64,000 nucleotides of DNA from Bugula neritina (GCA_964035545.1 OZ037767.1:31226628-31290627), one strand, 5' to 3'; shown: positions 40,638 through 54,202, counted from the stretch's first letter. A program made the numbers and translations. Notes: generated by a model not told the origin, from the sequence alone.

Positions 40638-43600
40638 TTATTTCAGCTGGTAGAACCGAACTTTTTTCCCATTATATCTGGGTACAATCAGAGTATCTCT
40701 ATACACATGGAGATCAAATACATGGCTATTCCCTTTAACAGTTGGATCTTCTATCTTAGCCAGCTGTGTGCCTGTAACAGGATATGATGTAATGACTCTA
40801 ATGGCATTCAAAATCTGTCTAACAACAAACTAGTAGTAATGATATTTTATTTAAACTGACAAATACCCAACCATGATATGAGACTATAACACAGGAGATC
40901 TATTTATAGCACTACAGATTTAGTATTTTATTCTTTATACTTTTAGTAGGTAGTTACTGGAAAGTTAGGTAAATTCAAGATGAAAAAGAAGTTTTATATA
41001 AAAAGCAATGAGATGTGAACCTTAATAATAACCATAAATTACAACACATATACAATTATATACGTAGTAAATGCTACAAGTGTTTATACATAAGCCATGT
41101 GTGAGAGCTTCAGCTTAACTCATTGTATATAGTGGTAGCTCTTTCTTAGAGCTAAGGCTACACACATGTTAAGAGAGGAGGTTATATTCTTCTATACTTC
41201 AGTGATTGTACAAGTGCAGCGTATTTATTAACTCATTTTTATTAAAACAATGAAATATAATACTGCTGACAGCTGTCATATTAGAAGCTGAGAATAGAGT
41301 CTGTCAGTATTCATGCTGAACTCTGAACCAAATATTAATCTACAGTATCACCAACTACACAATGATTTATAGTAGAGTAGCAGAAAATACCAGAAGAAAC
41401 ACCAACTAACCTGTCTTCACATCCAGTATCCAGATAGTAGTTTTACTGCTGTGGTTAGTCACAAGAATATATTTACTTCTATAGCAGGTCACACCTTGTG
41501 GGTTAGTCACATCCTTACATGTCCAGATGACTTTCTCTGTTGTCACGTCTAACTTAAATACTTGAGGGGAATAGTAATCAGAAACTACTACACAATCTCT
41601 GTCTGCTGCACATATAGCCGTATAACTGTTACTAAGTAGAGAGCAGGGCACGTGTTTAATTACCTCCCCAGTAAGAGAGTAGATGGTGAGTCTTTTACTT
41701 TGCCTATCAGGGACTACAACCTGATCATCAACTATAACAAGTTTATTACTATACCCACTATTATTATCACTATGGGTCCAGCTGGTCACCTGATTCCCAC
41801 TAAAGTCATACACTTCTACCTTCAAATTACTGCCATCACGCACTAAACTATACAGCTGATCTTTATATGCTGTAAGACCAAACACATAACCCTTGACTGT
41901 GACAAATGACTGAGTAACATTATAGTTCTCATCTACTCTGTCTACTCTACCAGGCAGTCCTACGTAAGTGTTACCCTCATATCTACAAACTGAGTAACAA
42001 TAATCAGAAACATCAACAGACTGCAAGAGTTGGAGAGAATTAGGAAGAGTAGAAGTTGTCACTCCTTGATCCAAACTAATAGATACGTCTGCTGTAGAAA
42101 CTATATCTACTTCTATGTCTCTCTTCTCTCCTGTAAAGTATATATAAATGTAGTAAAGTAAATAATAGTATTGCACAAGATAGTAAAGCATAAACAATAA
42201 TTGCGCTTAGTGAAGGTATGAAAGTGAAAGAACTACCTTTGACCTCTAGAGTCATGACATCACACAGTTCTAGTTCAGATATCTCAACAGATACAAGTCT
42301 CTGTATTCTATCCTTAATCTCCACATATCCTTCTACTAGATCCACCTGTGTAACGTATCAGAATGATGAGATAACATGAAAATTCACTGTGAGGGAGATT
42401 GTATTTTATTGTAGCACGACACACTAGTATAACCTGCTATCATCATAAAACATATCAACTTTGAACACAGTGATGTAGGCTATAGAACTGTATCCAAACC
42501 TTTGTAGTAACATTATGTGAGAAAACAACAAGTAATACAATGCCCTGAATATGTTAAGTAACTAGTTAATAAGACGACTCTTTCAGTTTAGTGTGCTCGA
42601 CTGTACAGACAAGGGCTGTGCATTGTTTAGTAAGCATAGTTGAGTTGAGTAGTAGAATATGTGACCAGTCGCAACAAAACCGGGGATGTGGCGGCGTTTA
42701 TAAAGTGTAGTAAATGAACGTTTAATTTGGAAATACTTAAATTTGAAATTGATTTCCAATTTTTAGATTTTGAACTTTTCTATTACAAAAAAAATCCAAG
42801 GATTTCAAAAATCATAGTTTCGTAAGCATTTAATGATTCCTTCAGCTCTAAAATTGCATTTAAAGTTGGTAACTAAGGCATTCAATTTTTTAAAAGATGA
42901 AAAAATTGCGAAGTTATCAAATAAAGAAAGAAGACAATTTTAGTCATTTTCATAGCGTGAGATCTTGCAAATTTATTTTTTATCAAATAAATTTAGCGTA
43001 CACCTCTTTCTTCGTATTCTCAGAAGTATCATATTTAAAATCGAAGGCTAGTTTTAGTTTTTCATCGTGCTCCATCTAAAGTTAGATTTTAAGTTACTGA
43101 GCTGTTTTGCCCTTTGGTGATAAATGCTGAACTTAATCTTTATCTTTAGCGTTCAAGCTTGAAAATCACAACAATACAGGTAATTATACTCAAAACAATC
43201 ATTTACGCTACTAACTTAGAATTGTTGCCAGGATTATTTGTCGTTATCAATTTATTAATATTTATACTATCACTAGGACTAGGAGTTGGTCTATTGACTC
43301 TATTCTATTCTATACTACTACTAGTAACTATTTAAATGACTATCACTATGACTCACAGTTTGAGGTACGGTTACTCATAATGATAATCATAATGAATATT
43401 ATTCATGATTTACTGATACTAGTATTTGGTAGTAAAACCAAATGTAGCTCATTAATATTAATAGTATAGGTAATTAATAACTATAAAATAAATTCACTAT
43501 TACTATTACTATTAGTATTTGAGTCTGACTCTGAGTTTCGCCTTCGGTCTTAAAACTTCATACTCATATTGATAGTATAATATTTATTGATTTATTCTAT

Positions 43601-46600
43601 AGTTGATATTTCAATTTACATTGGACTCACTCTTAGTAACTTTTAGCCTCTGTCTTAGATTTTGTCAATACAGTTACTGATAACTATTACTATTAGTATT
43701 ACCATTAGGCCTACTAGTCAAACTACAGTTTCCTTTTGTGATTTTTAAATTAGCTCACAGTTTGTTTTAAAATATAATGATAAAATCTTTATCACCTTAT
43801 GCAGGCTTACAGTTACTGTCAAAACTTAATTGATAATCATATTTATATTGATAAAAGCATCACCTATAACCAAATGAAATGGTAAATGTGATTAAATGTA
43901 AATGAGTATAATGATGAAATATTAATGAAAAGTCATGATGATTCTATAGTTGACTGACTTAGTTTTTCAGTAAGTTACTTTTAGTCTTATTTAGTGAGTA
44001 GTAACGCTAACTGAATGCATAAATAGTCTAAACTTTTTAATTTTATTATAAAAGATGAGCAAACATGTATTCATATTTTAAAGCAATTTATTGAATTCAA
44101 ATTGATTTTATAGTAAATGTCTTTAATAGATTCAGTTGCACGTAGCTAGCTTTTTTACTCAATTAAATGCCTGAGTAGTTAATAGTTATCAAAAGACATT
44201 GCTTCAAAATTGCCAATTGCAGATATGCTAGATATTCAAGTGCATAATGTGTAATTTTACTGATAATACTATGTTAATATAGAATAATCCGATATCCTGT
44301 ACATTTTAGAAAGTGGACTTGTAAGGGCATTGGAGTGAAGACTTATACCTACACAACTCTACTACCTATCAATCTAATACTCCTAATGTTGACACTCTGA
44401 ATTTTGGCTTGCAAGGTTATGGCTTCTGCTTATTTCATTCACAAAAATGTTTGCAGTCTTTTAATGATGTGCTTGAAAATTTTCAAGAATTTTTTTGATT
44501 TAAATTGTTCTGTTTAATTCAATAAATTTAAATGTTGATAAAATGCAGGATCACAGTTAACTGCTGCCATAATAGTACCACAAGAGTGTTTAGCCAACTA
44601 AATTTTTATAATATAACTGGGTATAATTTCTTATCAAGCTACCGTTTCCTTCTGTTATTTAAAAAAAGTCAACATGGTACTTCCAGCTCTGGAATAGACA
44701 ATAAGTGGGTAGATTGGCAGGATGGATGTCAAGTAGCAGCATCTATAATTTCTAGAAAATCAGCTGATGATAGTGATAAAGCTTTCGCCACATACATGAT
44801 GTTATGTGTCCATACTCCGTAAACTCATATTATGAAGACCAAGGAAGTAGAAAGATGAAAAGTGCCTTTTTTGCAAAAACCGTAGAAGCTACCTAATTTT
44901 CTTTTCTCGATAAGAGTCAATTCAAGCATAATGGTTGTATCCAGGCTGGATTTTATACTGCATTTAATTAATTTTTTAAAATAATGTATTTGATGTTTTA
45001 AATGTGAATATTAATGCCTAATAAAACTCAAAATTTTTAATAGCTAATTTTATGTTTATATTTTCAACGTCTCAGCTAAATCAATTGCTAAATTTAGTTG
45101 CCGTTAGAGATTATAGATATTTAGAAATTTATATATTAGAGATATTTATGAATGAATCTTGCATGATCGCATAATAGTCGAATAATTTTCTCATAAGTGT
45201 TCTACTCATTAAGCAATAATTATGAAACAGCACAGCTCAATATCGCTGCAGTTTGATATATTACACAATATATTAGAGGAGAGGAAGATATTCAATGTGT
45301 AAGGGGAAGCAGCTGCCATTTTGTTTTATGACTTCCTGCTGACTTGGATGCCTAATTTAAATATCTCAACACACAAACTTGCTGAAACATCCTCTTCTTT
45401 GCTGGAATTGTTAAACCTTTCAACCATTAAACAAAGTAAAAAGCGAATTAACAAATAAATTAGACAAAAAGTTTGGCGGCCATATTTACCTAATTTTATG
45501 TTGAGGCAGCATGAAAGCTAGTTTAACAGAAAGCCCAAGCTTTTACAATTATTTTGATACCAAATTTGTCACTTTTCCTATTATACGAAGACCCGTTGCT
45601 AAGGCTTGTAAATTGTAAACAAATAATTCTCAACTTATTCTAGAGTTGCCAACTTTGAACGCGATTTTCTCGGAACAGTAATTTAGGAATTTTAAAAACG
45701 TTAAAGTTTTTAAATACTGATATCTCGAATTCTATTTATGCTAGAGACTTCAAATAAAGTGCAAAATGTTTGAAAAAGTCTGCTCTATCACTCCATAGTA
45801 ATAACTAGGTTTTCAACATTTTATATACATCCCTTGTTTTGTGGTGCCAGGTCACATATGCTTATAGAGTATTAAAGTGTATCTATAGAGTAGGACTAGT
45901 ATTAGTGCTACTCTCTGCTCACGTATCACAACTGCTTCCCTTTTAGTAGTTTCTAAACATCAACTGCACAACAGTTAAACCAACAAATATTCTCTCCAGA
46001 AACACTCAACTCTACACACCTGATTGTTTTGTTTGAGTTGAGCTTCTATCTTCATTCTACTTTTACTCAGTTCAGACAAAACAGTTCCAACTTCTCTCTC
46101 CATGTATGCATCCAGTGCATCTTTAGTTTTCTTTCTACTAGCTAAGAACTCCTCTTCAAGTTTTTCATACTTTAGTCTCACCTCAACCAACTAAAACATA
46201 CGAGTAAACCATTAAAACCTTTACATGGTGTGACAGGAAACAAACACATTCTAGAAAATGTGATATCAATCACACCTGTTCATCACGCTGTGTATGGAGA
46301 ATGTCTAGTAACTCTCCTGTTTCAGTATCAAAGTCAGATATAGTTTTAGAAAGTTGTTTGAATAGAGAAGATACTTTGTTTCCTGTAGTAATCAGTTCTT
46401 CTGCATTCACCAGTTCCTTGATGAGGTCATCTAACCCAGCCATGTCATGCAGTGAACCTGAAAATGTTTTATTACTAAACTACAATTAATTTCACACAAC
46501 AAAGTCATCACGAAATCCACCAATCTATATATAAAAACCTCCCTTATATCTAGGTAGAGTCACAAACTTGTAACTGATTTAAGTCAACAGAAAAGATTGT

Positions 46601-47547
46601 TACAGCCATTTTATAGTGTAGTAAATGTTTTTCTGCTAAATTATCACATATGTTGATAACCATTGTGAACAAATAGCATTAGCATTATTTAAACAATATT
46701 TGTTTAACAAATTTTACCTCCAACACAAGAATCGGCCTGAGATAAACACTGCACACAAAACAGTTGAGCACAGAGTTTACATCCCTGAGATATTTGATAA
46801 TCTGTATGTTTAGAACAAACTCTTCTTTCCAGTCTCTTAGCTTGTATTCTATATTCAGATATGGTCATCTGCTGGTGGTCATCACTCACGTCATCGTGTG
46901 ACTACAAAATATATTGCGTGTCAGAAATCACTATGTTCTGTTTCCCTTCATTCATTTTTACACAGCTAAATTCTGCAGAAAGAATAATCAACATTAAAGT
47001 ACCTCTCGATGTTTCCCACAAAAGAGTTTACTGCACACAGTACAGTATATCACAGCTGGGATATTCTTTATCCCCTTCTTAGTACAGACAGTGCACGATG
47101 TAGAGTTGTCCTCTACATCAGCAGAAGGCAGAGTCTTTATACTCACATCAAACACTTCTCTGTAACATATAAAGATACAAACTCAATTGATAAAAACAGT
47201 ACAACTATTGAGTAAAACTTTTACCAGAAAAGCTAGCTCACGAGAAATTCATATATACAGGTTGATGTGCCACAAGTTGATTATTAATTAATTAACAAGC
47301 ATTTGTAGCTTTTCGCTCTATTTAACTACAAATTTGGCAGGTAAATATATTCAAATATATCTATATCAGTATTAAAGAATAAAACTTACCTGCACCAAGG
47401 ACATCTGATCAGATCATTCACATCAACATTTCTAGTTAGACAAAGTAAACAATGTATGTGACCACAGGGTAGAGACTTCGGGTTTTCAAGACCTTCCTTT
47501 AACAAACAAAACCCACACTCTTTCTCTCTGAGTTCTGCTTTTGCCAT
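40638..47547 (-). CDS. TRIM-like RING/B-box/coiled-coil protein with beta-propeller (gene A)
   Basis: Eight exons: 47547-47390, 47159-47003, 46901-46718, 46457-46276, 46190-46020, 42345-42237, 42130-41411 and 40771-40638. Phases 2, 0, 1, 0, 0, 1, 1 all agree; 604 residues. Exon 1 encodes a C3HC4 RING: CGFC, then PCGHIHCLLC, then CPWC. Exon 2 has a B-box-1-like zinc motif (CTVC..YCTVCSKLFCGKH) and exon 3 a B-box 2 (CSKHTDYQ..CKLC..LFCVQC). Exons 4-6 are heptad-rich coiled coil. Exons 7-8 encode about 290 residues of repeated strands (YVG..VDRVDENYNV, LTIYSLTGEVIKHV, VFKLD..TEKVIWT) typical of an NHL/WD-like propeller. By family it is a ubiquitin E3 ligase whose propeller selects the partner; the partner is unknown. 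Intron 5 is 3.7 kb against 113 bp in gene B because it holds a TIR-flanked insert. Confidence 0.85.
42658..45858. mobile_element. Probable 3.2-kb DNA-transposon-like element in gene A intron 5
   Basis: The ends are imperfect inverted repeats: left tatgtgaccagtcgcaacaa then aacc..gggatgt at 42658, and right acatccc..gttttgtggtg then ccaggtcacata ending at 45858. The intron of gene B at this position is only 113 bp. No transposase motif was found; the one longer frame inside (44532-44822) is not recognised. The interior contains a TTAGTA-type simple block (about 43250-43700). The family is unknown and the target-site duplication unclear. Confidence 0.5.
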
Positions 47548-49332
47548 TCCGAATTATATCTAGTTAAAACAAATTGAAATATCAAAATTGCAAAGATATA
47601 AAAACTTCAACTCATCAAAACATAAACTTAAAGTTTTACATTTGACTTCGTAATCGTCAATTGCAGCAGCAGCAGCAGTAGTAGTAGTAGTACACTTAGA
47701 GTTAGTACTACTAGTACTAGTACTACTAGTAGACGTAGTAGCAGTACTGGTACAGGTACGAGTACTAGTCTAACAGTAACTTTATGTTGAAACTTTTAAA
47801 AATAAAAGATTAGTTGTAAACTAATAAAGTTCTTAGGTTTTCATTTTCATTTACCACAGATTAGCTTACACAAGTTATGGTGTGTCGTAAAAGCTTCAAA
47901 TTTTCTTAAATTTTGTTGAAAAAATTGATAACTAACCACTTCACTTCCAACTGAAACGAAACTAGTAACTTGAAGGAAACATTTACCGGAAACGCAATCG
48001 AACAATCGTTACGAGAGTTGTTGCCAAGAGCATACAACTCCTAGCTGCACAGCTCTAGAGAATTGAAATATCACTGGCTTTCTGGATATATAAGATCATA
48101 GGAGTGTCAGATAAGTATATTTTGTAGCTATAAACTGGTTCACAATGGTAGGTGCTGTTAAACTGGCTATCATGCTATATATTATGTTTATGAAGCTATA
48201 TATCATTATGATAACTTAGTACAGAGAGTGTGTATGCAGTGTACACTGGCACTTGTTATTGAGAGAGAAAGGTGACTGGTATGGTAACACATGGTGAAAG
48301 AAATCTCAGTTGTGAATGCATATTATATATATAATATCTGTATCATGATGCACACACAACTATACCAGCTCTTCCTCCTTCAGGATAGAACATACTATGT
48401 TGTTTATTTATAAAATATGTAATAAACAAATAAGTTAGCTGCACATCTTACTATCAAAATCAAAATAATAAATAAACAACACAATATATTATATTGCCAT
48501 TAAATATTGTGCAAGAAATACAAAACTCGATGACATTGCAAGTTAATGGTGTAATATTGTATACAAATATGAAGATAAACTCAACACATAGTTATATATA
48601 AACTTTATAAAGTATAGATAGTTCTGTAGAATATACATTATACTGATTGATACCAAAATATACTCAGTTTATAGAAATAAAATAACAATTAGTAGATAAT
48701 AACTATAAGAATCATATTTCAAGTGTATCTTCACAAGATTTAACAGAATATAATATGAAATAGTTACACAGTATACTGTATAGTAGTGTTATCAGTATTA
48801 AGTCAGTTCTCTTGAGATCTTACATATTGAGAGGAGAGAAGCACGCCCCATACTAATCACTAGTAGATTCACTAGTAGAGACTCAGGCTAAGTAAACTCC
48901 CCATCTATAACACAGAGAAATACAGAGAGTAGAATATATATAGACTTTAGAGGTAACTCAAGGAATTTGGTTATTAAATTCAGTTCTATTAAATATCTGA
49001 AATATTATGTTTCATGTAATTTTATTGCATTATAAGTATATAGCCTTCAATTAATAGAATTGATGTTTTGAAATGAATGTCATATTTCCATACAATTATA
49101 GTCAATAGTGTGATTTGAAGCATTGGCACATCTTATAACTAAACTTAATAAACGTTCAAGTCTTACTTGGGGCAACACACCTCAACCTCAAGTCACAATT
49201 GCAAATATAGAGTCTTGCTAATATATTAATGAGAAAGCACTTAGTGGTTCGTAACGTGAATAATTAGCTTTATATTTCATTCTCAGACTATTAGGAGAAT
49301 AATTGTAAATAGAGAAGTAGAATACCTGCAGA
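47548..49332. other. Spacer between genes A and B
   Basis: It holds the promoter side of gene A, with a (GCA)n/(GTA)n/ACTAGT block at about 47660-47770, and the 3' flank of gene B (from about 48490). No gene is seen. The block has a counterpart at about 54410-54505 upstream of gene B. Confidence 0.55.
47660..47770. repeat. Trinucleotide/ACTAGT block upstream of gene A
   Basis: (AGC)n and (AGT)n triplets followed by repeated palindromic ACTAGT and GTACTAGTAC words, about 110-220 bp upstream of the RING start codon. Confidence 0.85.
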
Positions 49333-52300
49333 CTATTTCAGCTGGTAGAACCGAACTTTCTTCTCACCACATCTGGGTATAATCAGAGTGTCTCTATACA
49401 CATGGAGATCAAATGTATTACTATCCTCTCTAACAGTTGGATCTTCTATCTTAGCCAGCTGTGTGCCTGTAACAGGATATGATGTAATGACTTCTAATGG
49501 CATTAAAATCTGTCTAACAACAAACTAGTAGTAATGATATTTTATTTAAACTGACAAATACCCAACCATGATATGAGACTATAACACAGGAGCTCTATTT
49601 ATAGCACTACAGATTTAGTATTTTATACTTTATACTCTTAGTACGTAGTCAATGGAAAGTTGGGTAAATTCAGGATGAAAAAGAAGTTTTATATAAAAAG
49701 CAATGAGATGTGAACCTTAATAATAACCATAAATTACAACACATATACAATTATATACGTAGTAAACGTTACAAGAGTGTTTATACATAAGCCATGTGTG
49801 AGAGCTTCAGCTTAACTCATTGTATATAGTGGTAGCTCTTTCTTAGAGCTAAGGCTACACACATGTTAAAAGAGGAGGTTACATTCTTCTATACTCCAGT
49901 GATTGTACAAATGCAGCATATTTATCAACTCATTTTTATTAAAGCAATGAAATATAATACTGCTGACAGCTGTCATATTAGAAGCTGAGAATAGAGTATT
50001 TTAGAATTCATGCTGAACTCTGAACTAAATATTAATCTACAGTATGACTAACTACACAATGAGTTATAGTAGAGTAGCAGAAAATACCAGAAGAAACACC
50101 AACTAACCTGTCTTCACATCCAGTATCCAGATAGTAATTTTACTGCTGCGGTTAGTCACAAGAATATATTTACTACTATAGCAGGTCACACCTTGTGGGT
50201 TAGTCACATCCTTACATGTCCAGATGACTTTCTCGGTTGTCAGGTCTAACTTAAATACTTGAGAGGAATTGTAATCAGTAACTACCACACAATCTCTGTC
50301 TGCTGCACATATAGCTACCCAATTGGTACTAAGTAGAGAGCAGGGCACGTGTTTAATTACCTCCCCAGTAAGAGAGTAGATTGTGAGTCTTTTACTTAGT
50401 CTATCAGGGACTACAATCTGACCATCAACTATAACAAGTTTATCAATATACCCACTATACCCAATACTAATATCACTGTGAGACCAGCCGGTCACCTGAT
50501 TCGCATGAAAGTCATACACTTTTACCTTCCAACTATTATTTCCATCACGCACTAAACTATACAGCTGATCTCTATATGCTGTAAGACCAAACACATAACC
50601 ACTGACTGTAACAAATGACTGAGTAACATTATAGTTCTCATCTACTCTGTCTACTCCATCACCATACAGTCCTACATAAGTGTTACCCTCATAGCTACAG
50701 ACTGAGTAACAACCTCTAGAAACATCAACAGACTGCAGGAGTTTGAGAGAATTAGGAAGAGTAGAAGTTGTCACTCCTTGATCCAAACTAATAGATACGT
50801 CTGCAGTAGGAACTATGTCTACCTCTATGTCTCTCTTCTCTTCTGTAAAGATAAGTTATACAGTAAAGTGAATAATGATATTGTGTGTAATAATACAGTA
50901 TAGAAGTTATGATAAAGAAACTGTAGAACCATCTATCTACCGACTAACCTTTGACCTCTAGAGTCATGATATCACACAGTATACTTATTGAAAGTATCAC
51001 GGGCTTTCCATGTTCCGATCTCAGATCGATCTCGCTGAGATCGATCTGAGAAATGTGCTCAGATCGATCGGTTTTCCATGAGAGTGTCAGATCGATCTCT
51101 CGGAGTTGCCTCCTCTTAAGTGAAGGATACTTTAAAAGTATAATTTGTTCACCTATTTGAGTGATTAAAGCTACTGCTGTTGAAAACAAGATGGTCGTAG
51201 TCTAAAATTTAATCCCAGCTATAAACTATACGCAGCAAAGCTTTCAGTGTATGGTAATTTGGCAAATTTAAAATAATTAATTTTAATTTTTTAGCTTGAC
51301 AGCTTATATAAAATTAATGGCTGTCTTGCAGATTATTAATAAACTTACAGGACTGTTAGGCTTAAAATTACAAAGAAAATAGCTAATAAAACTAAGTTTT
51401 AATCGTCATTTAAACTCAATGTAAATTCTCCCATTTTTTTACCTTCTACTGCATATAATTGAGTTTTCCTAATCATTGTACTGAAAGTCAAAGTTTTGGC
51501 ATCTGAAAAGGTGGCTATCATAATTATTTAATACTTTGCTTAGTAATTATCAACAAGTTATCATTTTTATTAGCAGACAACATTGTAGCGCGCAGTCTTT
51601 TTCTACTTCTCAGATCGATCTGGCGTCTTTCCATAGATCCATCGCGCTGAGATCGATCTGAGATCGGTACATGCACGGGCTTTCGCTGAGATCGATCTGA
51701 TTAATGTGCTCAGATCGATCGTTTTTCCATGAGAGTGTCAGATCGATCTCTCGGAGTTGCCTCCTCTTAGGTGAAGACTACTTTATTAATATAATTTTTT
51801 TACCCACCTGAGTGATAAAAGTTACTGCTGGTGAAAAACAAAATTTTCATAGTCTAAAATTTAACGTCAGCTATAAACTCTACGCAATAAAGCTTTTAAT
51901 ATGAAGTAATTTGGCCAATTTAAGATAATTGATTTTAATATTTTAGCTTGACAGCTTATATAAAATTAATAGCTGTTGTGCAGCTTATTCATAAACTTAC
52001 GGGACTATTAGGCTTAAAATTACGCAGCAAATAACTAATGACAGTGCGTTATACTAGTCGTTTAAATTCAATTTAAATGCTCTCACTTTTTGTATCTTCT
52101 ACCGTCTATAATTTTACATAATCAAGTTTTCTTAATCATTTTACTGAAAGTCAAAATGCTGTCACTTGAAAAAGTGGCTATCTTGATTATTAAGTACTTT
52201 GCTTAGTAATTAACAATAAGTTATCATTTTTATTAGCAGACGACATTTTAGCGAGCAGTCATTTTTCTACTTCTCAGATCGATCTTTCCTCTTTCCATGG

Positions 52301-54202
52301 TCTTATTGCCTTGAGATTGATCTGAGTTCGAGCTCTACAGACCGACCAGCTCAGAACGACTGAGATCGATCTTTGACGTCTTTCCATGGATCGATCTCGC
52401 TGAGATCGATCTGAGATCGGTACATGGAAAGCCGGTGATGGAAAGCCGGTGAATGAAAGTGAAAGAACTACCTTTGACCTCTAGAGTCATGACATCACAC
52501 AGTTCTAGTTCAGGTATCTCAACAGATACAAGTCTCTGTATTCTATCCTTAATCTCTGCATATCCTTCAACTAGATCCACCTGTAAATAGAGGTCAACTA
52601 TTATCAGAATAACAGGGTAGCTTCTTAACAGTATCAACTACACAACAATTAAACCAACAAATATTCTCTCTAGAAACACTCAACTCTACACACCTGATTG
52701 TTTTGTCTAAGTTGAGCTTCTATCTTCATTCTACTTTTACTCAGTTCAGACAAAACAGTTCCAACTTCTCTCTCCATGTATGCATCCAGTGCATCTTTAG
52801 TTTTCTTTCTACTAGCTAAGAACTCCTCTTCAACTTTCTCATACTTTAGTCTCACCTCAGCCAACTAAAAGATACCATTAAACCATTAAAACCTTTACAT
52901 GGTGTGACAGGAAACACGCATTCCAGAAAATGTGATATCAATCACACCTGTTCATCACGCTGTGTATGGAGAATGTCTAGTAACTCTCCTGTTTCAGTAT
53001 CAAAGTCAGATATAGTTTTAGAAAGTTGTTTGAAGAGAGAAGATACTTTGTCTTCTGTAGTAATCAGTTCTTCTACATTCACCAGTTCCTTGATGAGGTC
53101 ATCCAGACTAAGCATTTTATGATCTGAACCTGGAAAGTTATTACTAAACTACAGTTAATTTCACAAAACTGTCACAAAATCCACCAATTTGTTGTATAAA
53201 TAAAAATCTCCTTAAACTAGGTACGAGTCATCAACTAGTAACTAATTTAAGTCAACAGAGAATAATATTATAGTATAGTAAATATTCTTCTGCTAAATTA
53301 TCACACATGTTGATAGTTATTGTAAACAAATAGTATTAGGAGCAATATTTAAACAGTCTTTAGTTAACAAATTTTACCTCTGACACAAGAGTCGGTCTGT
53401 GATAAACACTGCACACAAAACAGTTGAGTACAAAGTTTACATCCCTGAGATATTTGGTAGTCTGTGTGTTTAGAACAAACTCTTCTTTCCAGTCGCTTAG
53501 CTTGTATTCTGTATTCTGAGATGGTCAACTGCTGGTGGTCATCACTCACGTCATCGTGTGACTACAAATCATATTGATTGTCAGAAATCACTATTTGGTT
53601 TTTTACTTTATTCATTTTTTACACAGCTAGATTCCGCAGAAAAAATAATCAACATTAAAGTACCTCTCTATGTTTCCCACAGAAGAGTTTACTGCACACA
53701 GTACAGTATATCACTGCTGGGATATTCTTCATCTCCTTCTTAGTACAGACAGTGCACGATGTAGAGTTGTCCTCTACATCAGCAGAAGGCAGAGTCTCTA
53801 TACTCACATCAAACACTGCTCTGTAACGTATAAAGATATAAGCTCAATTGATAAGAATAGTACAACTATTGAGTAAAACTTTTTTCAGCAGAGCTAGCTC
53901 CTGAGGTTGATGCGTCACAAGTTGATTATTAAGAAATCAACAAGTACTTTTATCTTTTAGTTCTATATTTAACAAAATGACAGGTAAATTTATTCAAATA
54001 AATTGATATCAGTAATCAGTATTAAAGAAAAAAAAACTTACCTGCACCAAGGGCACCTGATCAAGTCATTCACATCAACATTTTTAGTCAGACAAACTAC
54101 ACAATGTATGTGACCACATGGTAGAGATTTTGGGTTATTAAGACCTTCTTTCAGTAAACAAAACCCACACTCTATTGCTCTGGGCTGCTCTGCTTCTGCC
54201 AT
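49333..54202 (-). CDS. TRIM-like RING/B-box/coiled-coil protein with beta-propeller (gene B)
   Basis: Eight exons: 54202-54042, 53820-53664, 53561-53378, 53129-52948, 52864-52694, 52580-52472, 50842-50108 and 49466-49333, with the same phases as gene A; 610 residues. The domains are as in A: RING (CGFC, PCGHIHCVVC, CPWC), two zinc B-box motifs, a coiled coil and a propeller ending ..VRFYQLK. Protein identity to A is very high outside the propeller loops, so the two are recent tandem duplicates. Intron 6 (52471-50843) differs: it holds a GATCGATC-rich TIR element and, beside exon 7, a leftover 3' piece of another exon 6 (50980-50949). That remnant and the following intron match cassette C, while the full exon 6 and its donor match gene A, so B looks like a mosaic of A-type and C-type copies. 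Confidence 0.85.
50949..50980 (-). pseudogene. Remnant of a second exon 6 in gene B intron 6
   Basis: 32 bp identical or nearly so to the end of exon 6 (CTGTGTGAT.TCATGACTC, then TAGAGGTCAAAG) with a GTTAGT donor, as in cassette C. It lacks the rest of the exon and any acceptor, so it should be skipped in splicing. Confidence 0.8.
51000..52435. mobile_element. GATCGATC-rich TIR element, two tandem copies, in gene B intron 6
   Basis: Two direct copies (about 51000-51675 and 51676-52435) of about 0.7 kb share blocks such as atgagagtgtcagatcgatc, tcggagttgcctcctctta and gcttgacagcttatataaaa. The outer ends are inverted repeats of about 34 bp: left cgggctttccatgttccgat, right ending atcggtacatggaaagccgg. 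The termini are packed with AGATCGATCT palindromes. No coding capacity is seen, so it is a non-autonomous DNA-type element of unknown family. Confidence 0.65.

Noticed and set aside
44532-44822. 96-residue plus-strand frame in the gene A intron element
   Set aside because: Lies in a probable mobile element, shows no transposase motif, and cannot be supported as a gene.
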